Part shown: positions 1 to 5,326 of the stretch, piece by piece
Position numbering within the stretch: the first letter of the stretch is position 1
Layout: the number at the start of each line of letters is the position of its first letter
Assembly (NCBI GenBank): GCA_050946775.1
Contig: JBMNVL010000085.1
Coordinates: 1-8,108, forward strand
Direction of reading: 5' to 3'
Length of the DNA stretch: 8,108 nucleotides
Origin: UMGS1474 sp050946775
GTDB lineage: Bacteria > Bacillota > Clostridia > Oscillospirales > Acutalibacteraceae
Made by a program: the position numbers and the translations under genes
Notes under the pieces: generated by a model
The model's input: only the letters and a program-made list of their open reading frames with translations
Database searches by the model: none
Told to the model about the DNA's origin: nothing

Positions 1-1509
1 CTGGCGGACAACGAGACGATGGATTTCTGCCATTGCAAGCTCAAGCTGATCAAAGGCGAATCGTCGCTGGACTGCAAGCCCAACGCCCTGCTGTTTTTCG
101 ATCGCTACAAAAAACCCAACACCGCCACCCCGTATCACCAGTTCGCCTGGATGTCGGGAGATAAGCTGTTCCGGGTCAAGGCGCTGCGAAACAAGGGCTT
201 CCGCTTCAAGGACGATCCGCCTCACGACGGGCGCAAGGTGTTCCGGAAGCTGAGCTTCCTGCCGGTGGGCAACGCCTTCGTCATCACCCCGATGACCGAG
301 CGGGACGTGGTCAACCACGCCCGTACCCTGCGGGTCAAGTGGTTTTGGAAGCTGCGCTACCGCCGGGAGCAGTTGAAAACGCCGGCCGGCAAAAAGGCGC
401 TCAACGCTGGCAAGGCCAAATTTAAGCAGCGGATCGCCTGGTTTGTCAAGCGCAATATTATCCGCTTTACCCCGGTGCGCCAAAAGGTGCTGTTCGCATC
501 GGTGCGGGGCAATACCCTCAAGGAAAACGCCCTGGCGGTCTACGAGGCGTACCCCGGCAAGAAGGCGGTCTTTGCCAAGCCGTATCCTCATTCCCGCAAG
601 GACAAGCTGCGGCTGTTCTGGCATTTCTTCTCCAGCAAGGTGATCGTGACCGACGACTATTTCCGGTATTTCCGCTACTTCCAGCTCAAGAAAAAGCAAA
701 AGGTGATCCAGATCTGGCACGCCTGCGGCGCGTTCAAGAAATTCGGCCTGGATTATCCCGCCGCCGATATCCAGACCGAGCTCAAGACCCACTGTCAGTA
801 CGACACCGTGGTGGTCAGCGCCGAGGGGGTGCGTGAAAAATACGCCCGCGCTTTCGGCATCGGCGTCGACCGGGTGCGGGCGCTGGGCGTGCCGCGCACC
901 GACAAGCTGCTGGATCCCGCCTTCATCGAAGCGGAAAAGCGGGCGTTTTTCGCCGCGCATCCCGCTTTTGCGGGCAAAAAGATCCTGCTTTACGCGCCCA
1001 CCTTCCGGGAGGAGGGCATGCAGGGGAAACGGGTGCGGCTCAACCCCAAACTCGATTGGGCGGCTCTCAGCCGGGAGCTGGGCGAGGACACGGTGCTGAT
1101 CGTCAAAAATCACCCGGTGATGAAATACGATCTGCTGGGCGGCGACAAGTTTTCCAATATCGTCAATATGCCGGGCGAAAACACCAGCCGGCTGATGATC
1201 GTCTGCGACGTGATGATCACCGACTATTCGTCGGTGATCTTCGAGGCGGCGCTGCTGAACAAGCCGACCGTCTTCTATTGCCCCGATTTCACCAGTTACG
1301 AGCGGGACTTCTACCTGCGTTTCCCGGAGGATCTGTACGGGGAGCTGACCACCGACCAGGCGGGACTGCTTGCGGCGGTACGCGCGGCGCTCGATACCCC
1401 GCGCGCCGACCGGCTGGAGGAATTCAAGCAAACCTATATGGGCGCCTGCGACGGCCACAGCACCCAGCGGGTGGTGGAGCTGATCCGCCAAAAGCTCAAG
1501 GAAAAATAA
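1..1509 (+). CDS. CDP-glycerol glycerophosphotransferase family protein (TagF/TagB-like), 5'-partial
   Basis: This enzyme is expected to transfer glycerol phosphate from CDP-glycerol to a teichoic acid or related wall-polymer acceptor at the inner face of the membrane. The frame is open from base 1. The first ATG, at 19, has no Shine-Dalgarno sequence and falls inside what reads as a continuous domain, so the gene very likely starts upstream; 502 codons are visible. Counting from that ATG, residues 1-150 form a basic N-terminal region I do not recognise. Residues 155-490 match the Glyphos_transf fold: QIWHACGAFKKFG (231-243, the His-containing acceptor/catalytic motif), GVPRTD (290-295), YAPTFRE (325-331), VKNHP (362-366) and ITDYSSVIFEAALLNKPTVF (400-419). 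The WHACGAFK form is a known variant of WHG-x-x-K. No signal peptide or membrane helix is visible. The family is secure, but the acceptor and polymer cannot be told. The missing 5' part could carry a further domain, such as a glycosyltransferase. Confidence 0.93.
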   Translation: MADNETMDFCHCKLKLIKGESSLDCKPNALLFFDRYKKPNTATPYHQFAWMSGDKLFRVKALRNKGFRFKDDPPHDGRKVFRKLSFLPVGNAFVITPMTERDVVNHARTLRVKWFWKLRYRREQLKTPAGKKALNAGKAKFKQRIAWFVKRNIIRFTPVRQKVLFASVRGNTLKENALAVYEAYPGKKAVFAKPYPHSRKDKLRLFWHFFSSKVIVTDDYFRYFRYFQLKKKQKVIQIWHACGAFKKFGLDYPAADIQTELKTHCQYDTVVVSAEGVREKYARAFGIGVDRVRALGVPRTDKLLDPAFIEAEKRAFFAAHPAFAGKKILLYAPTFREEGMQGKRVRLNPKLDWAALSRELGEDTVLIVKNHPVMKYDLLGGDKFSNIVNMPGENTSRLMIVCDVMITDYSSVIFEAALLNKPTVFYCPDFTSYERDFYLRFPEDLYGELTTDQAGLLAAVRAALDTPRADRLEEFKQTYMGACDGHSTQRVVELIRQKLKEK

Positions 1510-1511
1510 CC

Positions 1512-1551
1512 AAAACCCGCCGCCGATCCATTGGATCGGCGGCGGGTTTTT
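1512..1551. terminator. Bidirectional intrinsic terminator between convergent genes
   Basis: A perfect 19-bp inverted repeat (1512-1530 with 1532-1550) sits three bases after the stop of the CDP-glycerol gene and 15 bases beyond the stop of glmS. The GC-rich arm contains cccgccgccgatcc. The + strand ends in TTTTT (1547-1551), and the minus strand ends in TTTT from the A run at 1512-1515. Both U tracts lie partly within the stem. It can therefore end both converging transcripts. Confidence 0.9.
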
Positions 1552-1565
1552 CACCATTTGTATCG

Positions 1566-3395
1566 TTATCGCACCGTAACGCTCTTGGCGAGATTGCGGG
1601 GCTTGTCGATATCGCACCCGCGCGCCAGCGCCACGTAGTAGCTGAGCAGCTGCATGGGCACCACTTCCAGCGAGGCGAGGAACAGATCGTTGGTTTTGGG
1701 AACGCACAGCACCCGGTCGGCGCCGCGAATGTCGTCCTTGTGATCGGCAGTGGTCACCGCCAGCACCTCGGCGCCGCGGGTCTTCACCTCCACGGCGTTG
1801 GACACCGTCAGGCTGATCAGCGGCTCATAGCAGGCCAGCGCCACCACGAAGGTGCCCTCTTCGATCAGCGAGATGGTGCCGTGCTTGAGTTCACCCGCCG
1901 CGTAAGCCTCGGCGTGAATGTAACTGATCTCCTTGAGCTTGAGCGCCGCTTCCAGCGACACAGCGTAGTCGAGATGGCGGCCGATGAAGTAGGCGTCGTT
2001 GAGATAGGCGTACCGCTGCGCCAACTCCTTGATGGATTCGGACTGCGCCAGAATGGCGGTCATCTTCTCGGGCAGGGTCTTCATCTCGGCGATCAGCGCC
2101 TGTTGCTCCTCAAGGGTGATCTGCCCGCGTTTTTGCGCCAGATCCAGCGCGATCAGGTAAACCATGATCAGCTGGGTGGAATACGCCTTGGTGGTCGCCA
2201 CGGCGATCTCCGGACCGGCGATGGTGTACAGCACGTTGTCGCTTTCCCGGGCGATGGTGCTGCCCACCACGTTGACGATGGACACGATGGTAGCGCCCCG
2301 CCGTTTGGCTTCCCGCAGCGCGTCCAGCGAATCCATCGTCTCGCCCGACTGGCTGATGACGATTGCCAGCGTCCGGTCGTCCACGATGGGATCGTGGAAG
2401 AAGAATTCCGACGCCAGATCCACCTCCACCGGCAGACGGGTCAGCTTTTCCAGCACGTATTTGCCCACCATGCCGACGTGCCACGAGGAGCCGCAGGCGA
2501 TGATGAAGATCCGGTCAAAGGCCTGCGCCTGCTCGGCGGTCAGGGTCAGTCCCTTCAGATCGATCCGCCCGTCGGCGCTCAGGTTGTGGTCGACGGTCTT
2601 TTCCACCGCGACCGGCTGTTCCATGATCTCCTTGAGCATGAAATGCTCATAGCCGCCCTTTTCGGCGCTGGTGATGTCCCAGGTGATGGTCTGAACCTGC
2701 CGCTCAACCGGCCGGCGGTCGCCGTCGAACACCTCGACGCCGTCGCGGGTCAGGCGCACCACGTCGTGATCCTCCAGCATGATCACCCGGCGGGTATGCG
2801 CCAGGATGGCCGGAATATCCGAGGCGATGAAATTGCCGATGTCCGCCAGACCGACGATCAGGGGACTGGCGTTGCGCACGGCGATCAGCTCGTCGGGATG
2901 ATCCGCCGCCAGAATGCCCAGCGCGTAGGTGCCCTCCAACCGGGCAACGGCTTTGTAGACCGCGTCGAGAAGATCGCCCTCGTAATACTTGCGGATCAGG
3001 TGAACGACCACCTCGGTGTCGGTCTCGGACAGGAATTCCACTCCCTCGGCCTGCAATTCCTCCCGCAAAACGGCGAAGTTTTCAATGATGCCGTTGTGCA
3101 CCACGGCGAATTTGGAATCGCTGCTGCGATGGGGATGGGAGTTGACGTCGGTGGGTTTGCCGTGGGTCGCCCAGCGGGTGTGGCCGATGCCGACGGTGGC
3201 GTCGATGTTGACCCCGTTGTGTACCATCTTCTGCAGCTCCGACAGACGGCCTTTGGCTTTTTGCACCTTGACGTAGCCGCTTTCGATATAGCCGATCCCG
3301 GCCGAATCATATCCCCGGTACTCCAACCGGGAGAGCCCTTCCAGCAGCAAAGGCGCCGCCGGTTTTTGCCCGATAAATCCAACAATACCACACAT
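1566..3395 (-). CDS. glmS: Glutamine-fructose-6-phosphate aminotransferase (isomerizing), GlmS
   Basis: GlmS converts fructose-6-phosphate plus glutamine to glucosamine-6-phosphate and glutamate in the cytosol. This is the first committed step to UDP-GlcNAc for peptidoglycan and teichoic-acid linkage units. The 609 residues match the usual family length. The Ntn-type glutaminase domain covers about 1-220: Cys2 becomes the N-terminal nucleophile after Met removal, followed by YRGYDSAG (26-33), HTRWATHG (72-79) and HNGIIEN (100-106). Two SIS isomerase domains follow. The first has CGSSWH (301-306) and the sugar-phosphate loop SQSGET (348-353). The second has LEAALKLKEI (481-490) and GELKHG (501-506), which carry the expected catalytic Glu489 and His505. 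The tail PRNLAKSVTV carries the Lys (604) that forms the Schiff base with the substrate in E. coli GlmS. The last residue is Arg, where Glu is usual. The start is fixed by Met-Cys; GGAG lies 12 nt upstream (3408-3411). The gene has its own promoter and terminator. Confidence 0.98.
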   Translation of the reverse strand: MCGIVGFIGQKPAAPLLLEGLSRLEYRGYDSAGIGYIESGYVKVQKAKGRLSELQKMVHNGVNIDATVGIGHTRWATHGKPTDVNSHPHRSSDSKFAVVHNGIIENFAVLREELQAEGVEFLSETDTEVVVHLIRKYYEGDLLDAVYKAVARLEGTYALGILAADHPDELIAVRNASPLIVGLADIGNFIASDIPAILAHTRRVIMLEDHDVVRLTRDGVEVFDGDRRPVERQVQTITWDITSAEKGGYEHFMLKEIMEQPVAVEKTVDHNLSADGRIDLKGLTLTAEQAQAFDRIFIIACGSSWHVGMVGKYVLEKLTRLPVEVDLASEFFFHDPIVDDRTLAIVISQSGETMDSLDALREAKRRGATIVSIVNVVGSTIARESDNVLYTIAGPEIAVATTKAYSTQLIMVYLIALDLAQKRGQITLEEQQALIAEMKTLPEKMTAILAQSESIKELAQRYAYLNDAYFIGRHLDYAVSLEAALKLKEISYIHAEAYAAGELKHGTISLIEEGTFVVALACYEPLISLTVSNAVEVKTRGAEVLAVTTADHKDDIRGADRVLCVPKTNDLFLASLEVVPMQLLSYYVALARGCDIDKPRNLAKSVTVR

Positions 3396-3425
3396 AAAAG
3401 GGATACACTCCGTTTCCGTGATATC

Positions 3426-3442
3426 CGCGTTCGCAGAACGCG
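3426..3442 (-). promoter_or_regulatory. 5'-terminal hairpin / inverted repeat in the glmS leader
   Basis: A perfect 7-bp inverted repeat, CGCGTTC (3426-3432) and GAACGCG (3436-3442) with a 3-nt loop, begins only a few bases after the predicted glmS transcription start (about 3444). As RNA it would cap the 5' end of a leader of roughly 49 nt. As DNA it could be an operator just downstream of the -10. The sequence shows the dyad; its role is inferred. Confidence 0.55.
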
Positions 3443-3450
3443 TTATTTGT

Positions 3451-3479
3451 AGTATAGCGTATTATCTCCCAAAAAGCAA
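3451..3479 (-). promoter_or_regulatory. glmS promoter (sigma-A type)
   Basis: On the minus strand, -35 TTGCTT (3474-3479) and -10 TATACT (3451-3456) are separated by exactly 17 bp. The -10 matches consensus at five of six positions and the -35 at three. Predicted transcription starts near 3444, giving a leader of about 49 nt. The promoter begins about 10 bases beyond the ddh terminator, so glmS is transcribed independently. Confidence 0.75.
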
Positions 3480-3489
3480 GAGGCAAGTG

Positions 3490-3523
3490 AAAAGCCCGCT
3501 TCATCCGTTGGGATGAAGCGGGC
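3490..3523 (-). terminator. Intrinsic terminator of ddh
   Basis: A perfect 13-bp stem, GCCCGCTTCATCC (3494-3506) with GGATGAAGCGGGC (3511-3523), has a 4-nt loop. It lies 15 bases past the ddh stop codon. On the minus strand it is followed by TTTT (3490-3493), as expected for a Rho-independent terminator. It insulates ddh from glmS. Confidence 0.9.
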
Positions 3524-3538
3524 GGTCGTTTGGCGGGC

Positions 3539-4525
3539 TTACAGCAGGGTGCGGCGCAGGGTGTCGCCGTCGAGAGGGGAGAGATAGGCCGGCGGGACGT
3601 CCAGCACGGTGCGGCAGCCGGTCTGGCCCTCGGCGGCCATCCGGGCGACGGCGCGGGCATAGGCGACCAGCACGCAGGTGGTGAATTCGGGGTTGGAATC
3701 CAGCGTCAGCTTGTATTCGATGACGTGGGTGTGTTCGCCCTCTTTGCCGGTCTTGCCGGTGCGGATCACCATCCCGCCGTGGGGCAGACCGCCGTGGTCC
3801 CGTTTCATCTCTTCCTCGGTAATGAAATGCACCGTGGTGTCGTACTCGTCAAAATAGTTGGGCATGGTGACGATTTCCCGCTCGATACGGGCCAGATCGG
3901 CGCCTTCCTCGGGAACGACGAAGCATTCGCGGGTGTGCTTTTGGCGCACCGTCAGTTCGGGCTGCCCGCCCGAGCGCACCGCTTCCAGCGCGGCTTCCAC
4001 CGGGATGGTATACTGGCGGGCGTCCTTGACCCCGTCGATGCGGCGCACCGCGTCGGAATGTCCCTGGCTGACGCCCTTGCCCCAGAAGGTGTAATCCTTG
4101 CCCTCGGGCAGGATGGCGCCGGCGTAGACCCGGTTGAGGGAGAACAGGCCGGGATCCCAACCGGCCGAGATCAGGCAGAGCTTGCCGCTTTGTTTGGCGG
4201 CGGTGTCCACCGCGGCGAAATGCTCGGGAATATGGGCGTGGGTATCAAAGCTGTCCACCAGATTGAAGTATTTCGCCATTTCGGGCGTCTGCCGGGGCAG
4301 ATCGGTGGCGCTGCCGCCGCACAGGATCATCACGTCGATCCGGTCGGCGTAGTCCGGCGCCTTTTGAGCCGGCAACACCGGTACGCCGGGAGTCTGCAGG
4401 GTGATGGACGCCGGATCCCGGCGGGTGAAGACCGCCGCCAGTTCGGTGTCAGGATTTTGGCGGATGGCCAGCTCCACCCCTCGTCCCAAGTTGCCGTAGC
4501 CCAAAATGCCGATGCGAATGCTCAT
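3539..4525 (-). CDS. ddh: meso-Diaminopimelate D-dehydrogenase
   Basis: Ddh catalyses reversible NADPH-dependent reductive amination of L-2-amino-6-oxopimelate (tetrahydrodipicolinate) to meso-2,6-diaminopimelate. This is a one-step bypass of the succinylase, acetylase and aminotransferase routes, and it supplies peptidoglycan cross-links and lysine. With the ATG at 4525 the protein has 328 residues, close to the 320-odd typical of the family. The Rossmann motif GYGNLG (9-14) opens the protein. Conserved blocks follow: CGGSATDLP (69-77), DSFDTHAHIP (91-100), SAGWDPGLFSLNRVYA (120-135), FWGKGVSQGHSDAVRRI (147-163), MPNYFDEYDT (221-230), LPHGGMVI (247-254) and LDSNPEFTT (275-283). These closely resemble Corynebacterium glutamicum Ddh as I recall it. 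An in-frame ATG at 4606 is rejected because it lies upstream of the predicted promoter, whereas the 4525 ATG has a strong Shine-Dalgarno sequence. Coenzyme preference and substrate breadth (type I or II) cannot be told from inspection. Confidence 0.96.
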   Translation of the reverse strand: MSIRIGILGYGNLGRGVELAIRQNPDTELAAVFTRRDPASITLQTPGVPVLPAQKAPDYADRIDVMILCGGSATDLPRQTPEMAKYFNLVDSFDTHAHIPEHFAAVDTAAKQSGKLCLISAGWDPGLFSLNRVYAGAILPEGKDYTFWGKGVSQGHSDAVRRIDGVKDARQYTIPVEAALEAVRSGGQPELTVRQKHTRECFVVPEEGADLARIEREIVTMPNYFDEYDTTVHFITEEEMKRDHGGLPHGGMVIRTGKTGKEGEHTHVIEYKLTLDSNPEFTTCVLVAYARAVARMAAEGQTGCRTVLDVPPAYLSPLDGDTLRRTLL

Positions 4526-4534
4526 ACGCGACCG

Positions 4535-4543
4535 TCTCCTTCT
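4535..4543 (-). promoter_or_regulatory. ddh ribosome binding site
   Basis: AGAAGGAGA on the minus strand lies 9 nt before the ATG at 4525. It is a strong match to the anti-Shine-Dalgarno sequence and decides the start in favour of 4525 over the upstream in-frame ATG at 4606. Confidence 0.9.
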
Positions 4544-4564
4544 GTTTGAAAAATTCTGTAGACC

Positions 4565-4592
4565 AGTATACCACAGATTTGCAACTTTGCAA
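4565..4592 (-). promoter_or_regulatory. ddh promoter with extended -10
   Basis: On the minus strand, -10 TATACT (4565-4570) is preceded by TGG, an extended -10 element. A -35 TTGCAA (4587-4592) lies 16 bp upstream. Predicted transcription starts near 4558, leaving a leader of about 33 nt that contains the ribosome binding site. Confidence 0.75.
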
Positions 4593-4606
4593 GAGGAAAA
4601 TTGCAA
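4579..4606. repeat. Three TTGCAA boxes at the ddh promoter
   Basis: The self-complementary hexamer TTGCAA occurs at 4579-4584, 4587-4592 and 4601-4606. The middle copy is the predicted -35 of ddh, one lies inside the spacer and one is just upstream. This pattern could be a regulator binding array. The local AT-richness between genes makes chance occurrence a real alternative. Confidence 0.4.
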
Positions 4607-4610
4607 AAAA

Positions 4611-5240
4611 TCAATTTTTCTTTCGGTTTTCCGCTTCTTTTTTTGAATAAATGCAACCGCAATAGTCTTGCCGATACAAATTATACTGTTTGGACAATGC
4701 GCAGGAGCGGCGATAACCGTCCCGCTTTTTGAAATCGGACACCAGATAGGGAACGCCGTACCGTTTTGCCAGCTCCCGTCCGATGGCGTTGAGCCAGTCG
4801 GCGTTTTTGTAAGGGCTGATCGACAGGGTGGTGGTCACGTAATCGTACCCGTCCGCGGCCGCCTGCCGGAACGTTCTTTCCAGCCGCAGCCGGTAACAGG
4901 CGGCGCACCGCGCGCCGCCCTCGGGCAGATCCTCCATCCCGGCGGCGACGGCGTCGAACGACGCGGGGTCGTAGGGCGCGTCCTGCCAGCCGACGGCACG
5001 GGGCAGAGGCATTTCGCCGATCAGCCGCCGCAGTTCCCGCTCCCGGAAGCGGTATTCGCTCTCGGGGGTGATGTTGGGGTTGTAATCGTACAGGGTGATA
5101 TCCATATACGCCGTCAGATATTCCAATACGTAGCTGGAACAGGGCGCGCAGCAAACGTGCAGCAGCAGCCGGGGCACCCGTCCGCTTTGGCGGATGCGCT
5201 CCAGTTCCCTGTCCAGCGTCAGTTGGTAGTTTTCTTTCAC
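4611..5240 (-). CDS. queH: Epoxyqueuosine reductase QueH (DUF208 family)
   Basis: QueH reduces epoxyqueuosine to queuosine in the wobble base of GUN-anticodon tRNAs. It is the non-homologous replacement for the cobalamin-dependent QueG. Counting from the GTG at 5240 (209 residues), the Fe-S-type cysteine motifs are HVCCAPCSSY (28-37), GGARCAACYRLRL (108-120) and YCGC (193-196). Also visible are YDYNPNI (51-57), TTLSISPYKNADWLNAIG (137-154) and FKKRDGYRRSCALSKQYNLY (170-189), all characteristic of the family. A longer reading from the ATG at 5267 is open, but the promoter -10 overlaps those codons. The GTG has a 9-of-10 match to the anti-Shine-Dalgarno region, so the shorter form is preferred. 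The C-terminus is lysine-rich. No other queuosine gene lies in the window. Only a weak AT-rich dyad (about 4597-4618) follows the gene, so some read-through into ddh, 85 bp downstream, is possible. Confidence 0.94.
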   Translation of the reverse strand: MKENYQLTLDRELERIRQSGRVPRLLLHVCCAPCSSYVLEYLTAYMDITLYDYNPNITPESEYRFRERELRRLIGEMPLPRAVGWQDAPYDPASFDAVAAGMEDLPEGGARCAACYRLRLERTFRQAAADGYDYVTTTLSISPYKNADWLNAIGRELAKRYGVPYLVSDFKKRDGYRRSCALSKQYNLYRQDYCGCIYSKKEAENRKKN

Positions 5241-5243
5241 GGC

Positions 5244-5253
5244 GATCACCACC
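5244..5253 (-). promoter_or_regulatory. queH ribosome binding site deciding a GTG start
   Basis: GGTGGTGATC on the minus strand matches GGAGGTGATC, the complement of the 16S rRNA 3' end, at nine of ten positions. It ends 3 nt before the GTG at 5238-5240. Its first bases are close to the predicted transcription start, so the leader would be only about 10-12 nt. Confidence 0.7.
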
Positions 5254-5257
5254 CGCC

Positions 5258-5286
5258 AGTATATCATATTGTGGTTTTCCCGTCAA
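5258..5286 (-). promoter_or_regulatory. queH promoter (sigma-A type)
   Basis: On the minus strand, -35 TTGACG (5281-5286, five of six consensus bases) and -10 TATACT (5258-5263, five of six) are separated by exactly 17 bp. This is the strongest promoter match in the window. The -35 begins one base after the T run of the upstream gene's terminator. The -10 lies within the codons of the longest possible queH reading frame. Confidence 0.85.
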
Positions 5287-5287
5287 C

Positions 5288-5319
5288 AAAAAGCCCCCGG
5301 AAGATCCTTCCGGGAGCTT
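5288..5319 (-). terminator. Intrinsic terminator of the dockerin gene
   Basis: A 13-bp stem (5291-5303 with 5307-5319) contains one G-T wobble and has a 3-nt loop. It lies 7 bases past the stop codon of the dockerin gene. On the minus strand it runs into TTTTT (5288-5292). It separates that gene from queH. Confidence 0.9.
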
Positions 5320-5326
5320 TGAAAAC

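Noticed and set aside
1056..3452. A 798-codon open frame on the + strand across the end of the CDP-glycerol gene and all of glmS
   Set aside because: It is the antisense shadow of glmS in GC-rich DNA. Its translation is a low-complexity mixture of His, Gln, Gly and Val with no domain, and it runs through the terminator and the glmS promoter.
3396..3538. Possible glmS ribozyme
   Set aside because: The gap is 143 bp and already holds the ddh terminator and the glmS promoter. The remaining leader of about 49 nt is too short for the ribozyme core.
3530..4549. A 339-codon + strand frame opposite ddh
   Set aside because: It is antisense to a clearly conserved ddh frame, has the same biased composition, and has no ribosome binding site or recognisable motif.
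4526..4606. Longer ddh start at ATG 4606 (27 extra residues)
   Set aside because: The extension covers the predicted promoter, lacks a Shine-Dalgarno sequence and exceeds the family length. The 4525 ATG has a strong one and begins directly at the Rossmann strand.
4597..4618. AT-rich inverted repeat (AAAATTG / CAATTTT) after queH as a terminator
   Set aside because: The stem is 7 bp, almost all A-T, and overlaps the queH stop codon. No T run follows the right arm on the minus strand, so it is too weak to call.
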